DNA of 25,681 nt from Trichosporon coremiiforme. Its lineage: Eukaryota; Basidiomycota; Tremellomycetes; Trichosporonales; Trichosporonaceae. The notes beneath the pieces were generated by a model that saw only the letters and a list, made by a program, of their open reading frames with translations, had not been told where the DNA came from and searched no databases. The translations under genes and the position numbers were made by a program. This document shows positions 1-9,427 of the stretch, one piece after another. Position 1 is the stretch's first letter; each line of letters starts with the position of its first letter. The stretch covers positions 1 through 25,681 of the forward strand of contig BCJJ01000090.1 of NCBI GenBank assembly GCA_039545355.1, given 5' to 3'.

Positions 1-808
1 TCGGTGTGTGGGTGATGGAGAGAGGCAGACACGACGTCGTGCTCTTTTGTACACCTGTCCCTCCCCTTGCGCAGCTGCGAATGGATCATGCGGAACAGCG
101 CAAGGATGTACCATTGGTTCTCCTCGCTCTGAGCTCGCACTGGTTGCACCATCTTCGCAGCAACCAGGAGAGCTAAGGAGGGCGCTGAGAAGCAGGTATC
201 ACTTTGAAGCAGGTTGGGACACCGGACGGAACGGGGCGGCGCCTGGAGGCTAGACGCCGATCCAGGCGGGGAAGGGGCATGGGGGCTCGTGCGGTCCTGT
301 GCAGTGCCTCGGAGATGATCATGAGCGACTCGACTGTGCAGTTGCGGAAAATCGCATTGCTGGTCACGAAGACCGGCTACTCAGCGGCGTGAGCCGCTGC
401 ATCACAGTCTGCGAGCGTTAAGGACATTCCCCAGCCAGATTCCCAGCCTCATTGCATGCGCTGGGCAGGCAGGGTGAGCAATTTCTGTGCATTTCTCGTC
501 CTTGGGCGCCACGGACAGCACCTGCAGACGAAGTGATACGTTTACCCCCGTCTCCCAACGACGTGTCGTTCGTGAAATGGGTGTCAGGGTGCGACGTTCC
601 CGCCTGCGTGAGCGGCACGCGATCGACAGTGTTGTTGTCAAGAAGTGAGGTGGCGTGCGGGGCGCCGCACCCGTCACCCACCACATCGCCTGCGTCCCGG
701 ACCGTTCCCCTTCCCGCTCTCGACGAGACGTTACATACTCATCCCATCCTCCCATCCATCTGTCTCAACCCGCCTGATTGCCCAGATCCCAGATCTCAGA
801 ACGAAGCC
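1..808. other. Left-edge region without a recognisable gene; leader of the 5-phosphatase gene
   Basis: No open frame here gives a recognisable protein; the short open frames on both strands look like chance. The last 120 bases or so (about 690-808) are rich in C and T, like the leaders upstream of several other genes in this window, and lead directly into the ATG at 809. I see no clear TATA box. The end of an upstream gene lying beyond the left edge cannot be excluded. Confidence 0.5.
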
Positions 809-3800
809 ATGGCCGCGCTCCTCGGACTCGTCTCCGTCGACCAGGGCGCGTTCCCCACCATCCTGCGCCCGAGCGAGAGCACCCAGGGCGCAGTGCGGAC
901 TCGCTTCCTTCTTGGCAATGGACGACACGTCAAGGCCGAGGTCGCCGTCGTGCGCTCCTCGGGAGCGTCGAAGAAGGAGGCTGCGTGAGTATCCCCCTGC
1001 ATTCGTCTACCACCTTCCCTCCCGCCAAGCTACTCAGCTAGTCGATGAGCTGACGCCAGTGTCATTATCATCTCGCCTCCGACGAAGGAAGCCGGCGTCC
1101 GCATCCTGCGAACACTACCCATCCGCCCAGGGACGACGGTCAGCCTGACCCAAGTCCCGCCATCTCCCTCTGCGTCGTTCTTCGCTCAGAGCTCCAAGCC
1201 GCGCATTGAGCTCACGATCGCGGGCGACGACTCATCAAAGTGCGAGCTGCAGTTCGAGCCAGGAGACTCAGCGCTGGTGCAGCTCTTCATCCGTGAAGTC
1301 AAGAAGGCAGTTAAGGACTCCTGTGAGCTCATGGGACCTCGGACTAAGCTGACAGCAGTCTTTTTTGAGTACTCGCACACATGGCTTGGATTCTACCCCG
1401 AGGGCGAGCCGCCGGCGTCGCTTCTGTCTCCGTTGAACAAGTTACGACCAGGACTGGAGAGATCCTTCGGCAAGCTGTCTGATACATCCGAGGTGTCAGA
1501 GTCCAGTAGCCGGGATGAGAAGGAGAATGCTGGAAAGGAAGGCATAGTGGAGGTGGAGGCGGCTGGCGCGAGCGAAACTGTTCCGACTGTCACGGAAATC
1601 AAGGAGATGCACGCAGGTGAGGAGAAGGCAGAGAAGAAGACATCCGAAACCACCGATATGAAAGAGACCGAAGTCAAGCCAACAAAGTCCGATGAACCGA
1701 AGGCCGAGGCGAAGAAGGACGCCAAGACCTCGAGCCCTGCGGATGACAAGACCACGGGAACTAAGCCTGAGACTAAGGTTGCATCCGAAACTGAAGTCAA
1801 GGGAGATAAGAGGTCTGACCCGAAGACCGACTCCAAAACCGCCGCTAAGTCTGGCAAGGCAGATGATGGGAAGAATAACTCCAAGACGACCGAAGCGAAG
1901 AGGGTGGACGATAAGCCAGTCAAGCCCACAGCTCCGCCACCCCCCGAGTCTGACTCTGACAGCGACTCGGACATCATCGTCACGTCAAGCGAGCCGATGA
2001 CGATCGAGAAGCTCACCGCGTCCATGAACTTAAGCCGCTCCGTCTCGGCTGCGTCGGCTACGACAACCTCATCGAAGAAGTCTGTTCGCTTCAGTGAGGG
2101 TACGAAGGGCTCGTCGCAGGAGTCGGTCGTGACCCCGCCAGAACCTGAGAAGAAGGAAGTCAAGCAGGAACAGCCACCAGAAGAGGAGGACGACGAGGCG
2201 TCACAGTTCCCCAACCCGTACGTTGACGGCTTCGACCGGACAGGCTTCCTCCGGAAACGACTCTACAGGCAGCGGGACAAGTGGACGACGACGAAACCTG
2301 TCTCAATCCGCATCGCGACATACAATGTGAACGATCGTGTACCGCCGTCAGGAACGAAGGAGCTCGGCCCACTGGTCGGCCACGGGCAGGACGACATCAT
2401 CGTCGTTGGTCTGCAGGAGGCGGACCTCCGGAGCTCGTCGATGCTCGTGTCCCAGGGTGGCGACCGCGCAGCGGCATGGGAGGAGGCAATCTTCAATGGT
2501 TTTGGCGACAACCGAGACCTGTACGAGAGGGTCGAGCTCGTTCAGTACGTTGGCGTCGCGCTCTTCGTCTTCGCGCGGAGTGAGATCCGTACCGAGATCC
2601 GACGCTGCGAGACCTCAGCCCGTGGTATCGGGCTCCTCGGCTTTGGCGGTAACAAGGCTGGAGTCGCGGCCCGCATGAAGATATACGATACTACCGTGTG
2701 CTTCGTCTGCAGTCGTGAGTTGCGAATCTTTCGGCCATTCCAACTGACACCAGACCTGGCTGCTTTCGCCAACCAGCTCGAACGCCGGCGGTATGACTAT
2801 TACTCCCTTCTGAACGGACTAAGTTTCCCAGCACCGGCGACGACGGGTGGGGCGAGCCAAGCTCTCGAACCTTACTGGCCTGCGAAGGAGGGTGATCTGC
2901 TGCGGGTTGACGACAGCGATGTCCTGGTGAGCTTGGGCGCTCAGATCGAAGCTGACATCAGTTCTGGTTCGGTGACCTCAACTATCGCGTCGACCTTGAG
3001 GATGCTGAAGTCCGAGCGCTGGTCGAGGCGAAGGACTACAAGACGGTTCTAACCGCCGACCAGCTGATCTCGGACATCGAGGAATCCAAGTCATTCATCG
3101 GGTTCAAGGAGGCGGACATCAACTTCCGGCCAACGTTCAAGTATGTGCACGGCTCAGTGACGATGGACCCGAAACGCGCACCGGCGTACACGGACCGCAT
3201 TCTGTACAAGACGCGCGATACGATTGTTGTGCCGAAGAGCTACAAGCCGGACGATCTGCTCTGGAGTGACCACCTTCCGCTCGCAGGCGTGTACTCGCTC
3301 GATGCGCGGGTGCTCGACGAGTCGAAGCGAAGCGAGCAGCTCGTCATGGCGCAGTGCGAGCTCGACCGCCTCGACGAGATGTACCGCCCGAGTCTGGATG
3401 TCCTCGAGGGCGAGATGGAATTCGGGGAGGTCAAGTGAGTTGACTTCAGCTGCGCTCTGCTAACTCTCAGGTACCTGCAGCCCGTGCGGCGAGAACTCAC
3501 CCTAAAGAACAACGGACGGGTGCCTGCTTCGTTCTCATTCCGCACACCGTCCGAGGGCAAGCCCATTTGTAAGCCATGGTTCTGGCCCACGCCGTTCAAA
3601 GGAACGGTTGAGAGCGGACAGGAGCTCAAGGTTGTCGTTGTCGCCGATGTGGACGCAGAGAGCACGCTCTCGCTCGACGTCGAGAAGGATATGAACGGTA
3701 AGCCGCCCAAAGCCCGTCCTTAGCTGACATCAGACGTGCTCGTGCTGCAGGTTGATGAAGGCAAGGAGTCCTTCATCTCGCTGTGCGGGCAGTTTGTGCC

Positions 3801-4428
3801 TACGACTGCCGGTGTTGCACTCGACCTTCTCCCGCGCCTGCCGGACGCCATCCAGAAGCTCCCGCTCGCGACGCGGAAAGACCTGCTCGGTCCAGCCGGA
3901 GACGCACGTGAAGCGAGCACGTACTCCGAGTCCGGCACGCCGACGAAGGGCAAGCCGCCACGCGAGGTCTGGCGCCTGCTCGAACACCTCATGGGTGTTG
4001 GCGAGATTCCAGATCTCTTCACTGGCACCGTCCCTCTGGAAGAGGTCCTCGCCGTGATCGACGCACTGGACTCGGGAGCAGAGATCGAGGGCAACCCGAG
4101 AGCAGTCGCCCACGCCCTCCTGCTCGTGCTGTACAAGCTCCCCAGCCCGCTGATCCCGAAGGAGGTGCATGTGCTGTGCAAGATTGTCATGACGCGCGAC
4201 GAGGTGTACGCCATCGTGGAGAAGATCCCGGGCGTCAATGCGAATGTGAGTTCAAAATTCTCGGCAAGCGTAACTGACAGCCAGGTTCTGATCGGAGTCA
4301 CGAGCGTTGTGCGCCTTTGCAGCGGTGACAAGGTCGACGATGCGACTGTCAAGGCGCTGTCGATGGCAGTGTTCGGAGGTCCGACGTCGTTCATGGAGCC
4401 GTTCGTGAAGGCGCTCCTCGAAGGGTAG
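809..4428 (+). CDS. OCRL/INPP5B-type inositol polyphosphate 5-phosphatase (PH-like, 5-phosphatase, ASH, inactive RhoGAP-like)
   Basis: Predicted to remove the 5-phosphate from phosphoinositides such as PI(4,5)P2 on Golgi, endosome or plasma membranes. Exons by frame: 809-984, 1060-2714, 2754-2926, 2962-3434, 3471-3697, 3734-4245 and 4285-4428, giving 1119 residues; five introns are only 35-39 bases. Residues 1-170 have a PH-like strand/helix pattern. Residues 190-450 are Lys/Glu/Ser/Thr-rich and probably disordered. The catalytic domain (about 470-785) has GLQE at 509-512, SHLAAF at 610-615, WFGDLNYR at 670-677, APAYTDRIL at 741-749 and SDHLPL at 770-775, the standard family signatures. An ASH domain follows (about 820-925, with KPWFWPTPFKG), then a RhoGAP-like domain (about 935-1119) containing WRLLEHLM and LLLVLYKLPSPLIP. 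No arginine finger is visible, as in human OCRL. The start has ATGGCC context and a frame that splices cleanly. The domain order is that of OCRL/INPP5B, not yeast synaptojanins, which carry a Sac1 domain. Confidence 0.9.
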
Positions 4429-5213
4429 TTGGATTCGACGCGATATGCCCCCAGCCTTTTAGAGGACGTGTAAATCCCCTTGTAGTGCGATATGTAAGAA
4501 GGGCATGACTAGCCACTAGATTGGGATGAGCATGGGCATCTTGGTTTCGATGCTGTGGATTCTTGGGTCGTGCGTCTGATGCCAGCTGGATGAGGAGTCC
4601 AGGGCCTAGGGCTGGGAGCAGGGGTAGGCTTGGGCACATGTCAAGGGCGGGTTGTCACTGGTTGTGAGGGGGTGGAGGTCCGAAAGCGGAGTTTATCCGA
4701 GCTCCGAGTTAGGCGGTGCCCTTGTATTGCGGTTTCAGTTGCAATGTCCCAGTGTGCCAGCCAGGGGGACTGTCATGTGCACGCCGCAGGCGCGCGCAGC
4801 CGGTGCTGGGCGTGCGCCCTTCTCCGCCTCCGCCTCTGCCCTCGATGCCATGTTTGCGTAGCCGCGCGTAGTCCACAGCCAATCGATCTTCTCCTCCAAA
4901 AGTCCACTCACACACTGCCATCCACTCCACTCCGATCCGGCCTTGTCCTTTCTCACATCCCATCATCCTCATCCCTCCCTCGTCTTTTCGTCTTTCGTCG
5001 TTGACATCCACCGACAAACGAACAGAAACGGAGCAGGTCTCGACATCGACACTGACACCACCGACGTCATCATCAACGCCGCCTCATTCGGACACGCCTT
5101 CCTTTCAGGCCCCCACTTTCCTCCGCTGGAATCAACCCCGTTCCCGTCTGCCTCGCCACTGCGCACCTTCCCTTCCCTTCCCCTCTTCCTTCTCCCGAGA
5201 GTAGACCGACACC
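4429..5213. other. Intergenic region with pyrimidine-rich leader of the next gene
   Basis: This stretch holds the 3' end of the 5-phosphatase transcript and the promoter of the gene at 5214. Bases from about 4880 to 5213 are strongly C/T-rich on the plus strand, a pattern seen ahead of other genes here. No coding frame is recognisable, and I see no TATA box or RNA gene. Confidence 0.5.
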
Positions 5214-6878
5214 ATGACGACCTTACTCACCCTCACTGGGAGTACGGCGTACCACCTCCCCGCGCCTGGCGTGCCCCCCGTCCCCCTCGCCAAGGGCGAC
5301 CTCACCCTCTCCCTCTTACCTGCCGACCCGCCCCGCCGCGCGCACGACCAGTTAGCCCTCTCCGTCGGCCAGACCAGCTTCCTCCTCGCCGCCAACAGCC
5401 CGGTTCGCAAGACGAAGAGCAATGCCCAGCACGCTTCTTTCATCTTCACGCCTGCGCCGCCGGCTGAAGGTCAGGGGATTGGAACTGTCCGCATTGACAT
5501 GAAGGACAGGTGAGTCTTCCTCTAAACTGTCTTTCCTTCGCGCCCTGCCATAGTCGCGATCCCTCAAACGTCCTGTTCGAGGGGCTACATCCGGCTGCTC
5601 TTGCGACACATTTTTAGGATGCTGTTGGCGCTGGCTAGCACCTCCGCATTCTGTTGTGCGCTGTGATCAGTGCCTGCATAACTCTCGGCCAGGCTTCGCT
5701 AAACGCTCGATGCAGCCGCTGACATCAGCACCGACCCCGACGAGTGGGAGGACACCGAGCGCAAATGCGCCGCTCTCGAGGCCGAGCTCCGCGCGCGCAA
5801 CCTGTGGGAGGACACGGAGCTGTTTGTCGACGACGAGAATGAGACCGGAGGACCGCAGGTCGGACCGAAGAAGGGATGGGGCGAGAGCATCACGGGCGCG
5901 ATCATGGGCGGCGCTTCGTCGCTCGTGTCCAGACTCACTGGCCGCTCGAACTCTCAGGAGACGCTGCCGACAACGCGCGGACCTTACGATGGTGGTTACC
6001 CGCCATCGCCGAGCGTTGAGACGCCGGAGGAGGGCAAGCCGCAGCACTTCAAGGCCCTCGCGGAGCACTCGTGGGCTCAGGCGACGATTGCGGCGCGCGG
6101 TATCGGCGAGGCTGCTGCTGCTGTCGGTGGCGCCGTCGGCCAGAGTGCTAAGAACGCTTACGACGGCATCAAGGACGGTGTCTCGGAGCGCGACGACCCC
6201 CCTGAGCTTCCTGCCAAGGACGCCCCGAAGCCGCCTGCCAAGGATGCGCCGAAGCCTCCCGCCAAGGACGAGGTCGATGCTCTCGACGAGCCCGTCACTG
6301 CTGCCCCCGTCAAGTCTGCGCCCGTTGTCGCCGGCCGTGTCAAGAACGTCAAGCTGAACGAGGTCACCCCCATCACCCCCAGCGAGCCCGACCACCCCGT
6401 CGAGAACATCATCCCCGAGCCATCCAAGATTGAGGAGAAGCTGCTGAAGGACCAGACGAACAAGGTGCAGGAGAACCCCGAGGGCGAGCCCGAGCACCCC
6501 GTCGACATCATCGTCCCCGAGCCGACGAAGACTGAGTCGAAGGAGGAGCCCAAGAAGGAGGCCGAGAAGCCCGTTGAGGAGGCCGTCAAGGACCTGAAGA
6601 TCAACGACGACGACAACGACGACGTCGCCGAGTCGGCCAAGGTCGAGATGGAGGAGGCGAGGGAGGAGGCGGCCGCGATCGTTGCCGCGTCCGACGCCGA
6701 GGTCAAGGCCGAGGAGGAGGTGGCCAAGGAGGAGGCGGCCGAGGAGGCCAAGGAGGCTGCCGAGGAGGCCAAGGGGGAGGAGGCCAAGGACGCCGAGACC
6801 AAGGACGACAAGCCGAAGACTGGCGGCAACGGCGGAGGCGGCAAGAAGAAGAACAAGAAGAACAAGAAGAAGAACTAA
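5214..6878 (+). CDS. Probable spartin/senescence (ERD7-like) domain protein with acidic, Lys-rich C-terminus
   Basis: Exons 5214-5509 and 5729-6878 give 481 residues; the start ACCATGAC has a good context. The N-terminal 98 residues (TLLTLTGSTAYHL, a LAKGDLTLSLL strand, LSVGQTSFLL, then a Phe-rich strand) follow the pattern of the N-terminal part of plant ERD7 and animal spartin senescence-domain proteins. These proteins bind lipid droplets or other membranes; the match is by eye and tentative. Residues 145-250 contain Gly/Ala-rich segments (GAIMGGASSLVSRL; ATIAARGIGEAAAAVGGAVG) that fit the hydrophobic senescence region. After that come three PAKDAPKP-type repeats (about 260-280), a duplicated EPxHPVxxIxPEPxK motif (318-332 and 353-367), an Ala/Glu/Lys-rich helix resembling LEA proteins, and a very basic end (KKKNKKNKKKN). 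The 219-base intron ends in CTGACATCAG; a shorter splice choice is discussed as a finding. Alternative view: simply a disordered fungal protein. Confidence 0.6.
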
Positions 6879-7298
6879 ACGCGGAGCTTGCTGAGCTCAT
6901 CCAGCAGCGAGTCTGTGCATCATAGCCCTGTACATAGCCATGCATAAGTGCACGCACAGGAACCCGGTGGAGTCGGTGGTGCACGGTGATCCCTCGGGTG
7001 TTGGGCTGCGGGTGACACAGTCCCCCGCCCGACGACCCTGGCCCCAATGTCTGAGCGACGCAGTGGTACAGTGTGCAGTAGCGGTGCGCAAGTGCGAACG
7101 AAGCGCGGCATCCTGAGTGTCAGTCCGACCCCAAAGTGCATCAATGCGAGTGTGTTCGTCCTTTCGCTTCATTCATCAGCAGCTCTACATCCTCCAAGTC
7201 CTTCAAGTCCTCTACACAATCACCTTCGCTCAACTTCAGTACGTCTCATACGCTCATCTCATCCTCGCCCACGGCAATACCAGCAGGAAGAAGGGAGA
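6879..7298. other. Intergenic region; terminator of the senescence-type gene and leader of the next gene
   Basis: An open frame continues upstream of 7299 to an ATG at 7047, but that ATG has a poor context (C at -3) and the stretch from about 7150 to 7290 is C/T-rich, typical of leaders here. I therefore treat it as promoter and 5' untranslated sequence. No RNA gene was seen. Confidence 0.45.
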
Positions 7299-8645
7299 AT
7301 GGGCGAATGTCCCTGGCTCAACTGGCCCCTCCACCCTTCGTACGACAGCAGGAAAGCCTTGCGTGTTCAGTCCTGGATCTACAACGTCGAACGCAGCGAC
7401 AGCCCGCCCGAATCGGTTCTCAGCTTGCCTCAAGCGAGCCTAGTTAGCGATGCGAGTTTCACGACGTTCGCGGTTGGGGATAAGAGACCGATGCCGGGGG
7501 GATGTTGGCCTGAATGGTGCCGGGATCCGGAGTTGGGGAGCTGGGATGAGGTGAGGGACGGCCTACGTGCTCGGCCGGGTGGGGATGGGGATGGAGAGGG
7601 AGATAGGGAGAGGAGGAGGTCGGAGGGGAACGCGGTGAGGGCCGTGAGCAAGGACGGGCAGAGGAAAGTGGAACAGGATCTGCGGTCCGACAAGACACTT
7701 CCACCCCTGCCCCCTCCGACACCGTTACCTGCTTCGACCCGATCAAGCGGACGAACCGCCCTCGCCCCGACGCCAGAACTCACCCTCGCCACGACGCAAA
7801 CGCAAACGACATCCCGGCCCTCCTTCTCTCGAACCCAGTCACACCCGCAATCGCAACCACACCCCCAGTCCCTGCCACCAGCCATGCGGGATCGAATGGG
7901 GCCGCCAGAACTAGGTCCGAGGAGACATTTGGATATGCAAGTGGCATACCTGAAACCAACGCGGAACTCTCTAGCTCTGCGACCAGCCAGTCTTGTCATG
8001 AAGCCAGAGTCTACATCTGTCCCTCGGCCTAAGTCGCTTCAACCCTCGTCTCTTCAACCCTCGTCTCTGCCATTGTCTGATCAGGCGAAACATGTGAAGA
8101 CGAGACAGGATAAGCCAAAGTCACTCCGGCCGTCGACTGGACAGCACAAAAGAGCACTCCAGCCAAGCTCAATCAAAACTCTGCCCGTTATGCAGAAGCG
8201 GAAGCCCATCTCGCTCCGGTCAGAGGACCTTGAGGCTATCCCTGGGGTCAAATCTAGGCCACCGAGGGTGTTCGTGCCGAGAACATCTGACTTGGACCCC
8301 ACGACATTTGTGCCCAGGGCCAGCAAGAAGGACCGATATCGGAGTCGGGACCCGGCCCCTCACAGCTCCGTCCCCTCCGACCCAGTCCCCTCTGTTCCTC
8401 CTGTCCATGCTCCCACGCGCCAGTCAACGCAACCAATCCCACCAACCCAACCAACACGATCAAAACGACCAAAACGACCCCAAACACCTGAAGCAGTGGT
8501 CGACGAAGAAGAAGCCAAACTGGAGCACATCAGCAGACTCATGGCCGAACTCGAGGTCGAGAGTAGTAGTGACGACGATGAAGTGCGGAGGCTGTTCGCC
8601 GAGTTTCGGAGGGTTAGGCGGGAGAGAAGAGCGGCCGCTGGCTGA
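7299..8645 (+). CDS. Hypothetical disordered protein with a C-terminal coiled coil
   Basis: I do not recognise this 448-residue protein. The start at 7299 (AGAATGGGC, purine at -3 and G at +4) is preferred over the in-frame ATG at 7047. The N-terminus is the only part that looks folded: residues 1-90 have many Trp (CPWLNWPL, WIYNVERSD, CWPEWCRDPELGSWDEV). Residues 100-395 are rich in Pro, Ser, Arg and Gln, with repeated basic KSLxPS-type motifs including a perfect duplication of LQPSS at 247-256. The last 50 residues (about 397-448) form a probable charged helix or coiled coil (AKLEHISRLMAELEVE and EVRRLFAEFRRVRRERR). No intron is needed. It has no signal peptide or membrane segment. A nuclear or scaffolding role is possible, but nothing in the sequence shows one. 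Confidence 0.6.
   Translation: MGECPWLNWPLHPSYDSRKALRVQSWIYNVERSDSPPESVLSLPQASLVSDASFTTFAVGDKRPMPGGCWPEWCRDPELGSWDEVRDGLRARPGGDGDGEGDRERRRSEGNAVRAVSKDGQRKVEQDLRSDKTLPPLPPPTPLPASTRSSGRTALAPTPELTLATTQTQTTSRPSFSRTQSHPQSQPHPQSLPPAMRDRMGPPELGPRRHLDMQVAYLKPTRNSLALRPASLVMKPESTSVPRPKSLQPSSLQPSSLPLSDQAKHVKTRQDKPKSLRPSTGQHKRALQPSSIKTLPVMQKRKPISLRSEDLEAIPGVKSRPPRVFVPRTSDLDPTTFVPRASKKDRYRSRDPAPHSSVPSDPVPSVPPVHAPTRQSTQPIPPTQPTRSKRPKRPQTPEAVVDEEEAKLEHISRLMAELEVESSSDDDEVRRLFAEFRRVRRERRAAAG
8037..8066 (+). repeat. Perfect 15-bp tandem repeat, two copies, inside a coding region
   Basis: The 15-base unit CTTCAACCCTCGTCT occurs at 8037-8051 and again at 8052-8066. It keeps the frame and encodes LQPSS twice in the disordered part of the protein at 7299-8645. 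It probably arose by slippage. Confidence 0.85.
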
Positions 8646-9427
8646 GGAGCCGGCTGGATGAGCGGGCGGGGAGCAGGATGGCCGGCGTAAGCACCGCGCA
8701 CCACTTGGGTAGAATCGGTGAGCTCGGAGTCGACAGCGATGACTGGAAGGGGGGTATACACGCTCCCCCCCTCCTCGGATAATGCTTTGCCACGTTTGCT
8801 TGGGACACGACGCCCGCGCAACCGCGAGGGATTCCGATCAGCGTGCATGCCCCAACATTCCCTGCGAGACCCATCCCTCCGATCGATCAGCCGTGCCATC
8901 TGCCTCGATTCCAAACAACCACCACAACTACGGTTTAACGACATTGAGCCCAGTTCATCAATCACCAGCATCAAACCAAGAAACGCACAGAACTTTCGCC
9001 CGTCCCGTATATCACGAGGTTTCATACACGCGTCCCCAGATTCTCATGGTAACGATTTCGTCTGTTTGTACGACACGAGGAGGCTGTGCCTCCGATCTGC
9101 AATGCATCTGTGAGAGTCACGATCATCTGATGACTATGCACACGACAAAGCTCCGCACCTGTGTATCCGTGACGAGCAGAGACCCCGTGTCGAGCAGGCG
9201 ACGACGAGGGCAGGAGTCTAGACAAGATTCAGATCTCGCTGACTGAGCGGATTGTTGATCGGTCAACAATGATAGCCGAGTGAACCGACGAGGGTCGGAG
9301 GGACAACGTCATGTGCCGGTTCACCCGTTCACATTCCGACTACGACCCCGCGCGAACTCGACAACGTACATAACAACACCGACCGAACTGGCTTGCCCAC
9401 CATCGCCCCATCCGCCACTCTCTCAGC
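8646..9427. other. Intergenic region of about 780 bases
   Basis: It holds the 3' end of the gene ending at 8645 and the promoter of the paraoxonase-like gene. A 154-codon open frame at 8782-9246 has a Cys/His/Thr-rich composition unlike neighbouring proteins and no recognisable domain; I regard it as chance. An inverted repeat at 9251-9270 is listed separately. Confidence 0.45.
9251..9270. repeat. Short inverted repeat, 8-bp arms and 4-base loop
   Basis: ATTGTTGA (9251-9258) and TCAACAAT (9263-9270) are perfect inverted copies around TCGG. It lies about 160 bases upstream of the ATG at 9428 and could be a palindromic binding site; it may also be chance. Confidence 0.4.

Noticed and set aside
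1393..2214. 273-codon minus-strand open frame rich in Ser and Val
   Set aside because: Shadow of the Lys/Glu/Ser-rich linker of the 5-phosphatase gene; composition simply mirrors that coding sequence.
5667..6497. 276-codon minus-strand open frame
   Set aside because: Antisense shadow of the second exon of the senescence-type gene; Leu/Arg/Gly-rich without motifs.
8782..9246. 154-codon plus-strand open frame in an intergenic region
   Set aside because: Composition (Cys, His, Thr, Ser) is unlike neighbouring proteins, the start lies in the 3' region of the preceding gene, and no domain or repeat is seen.
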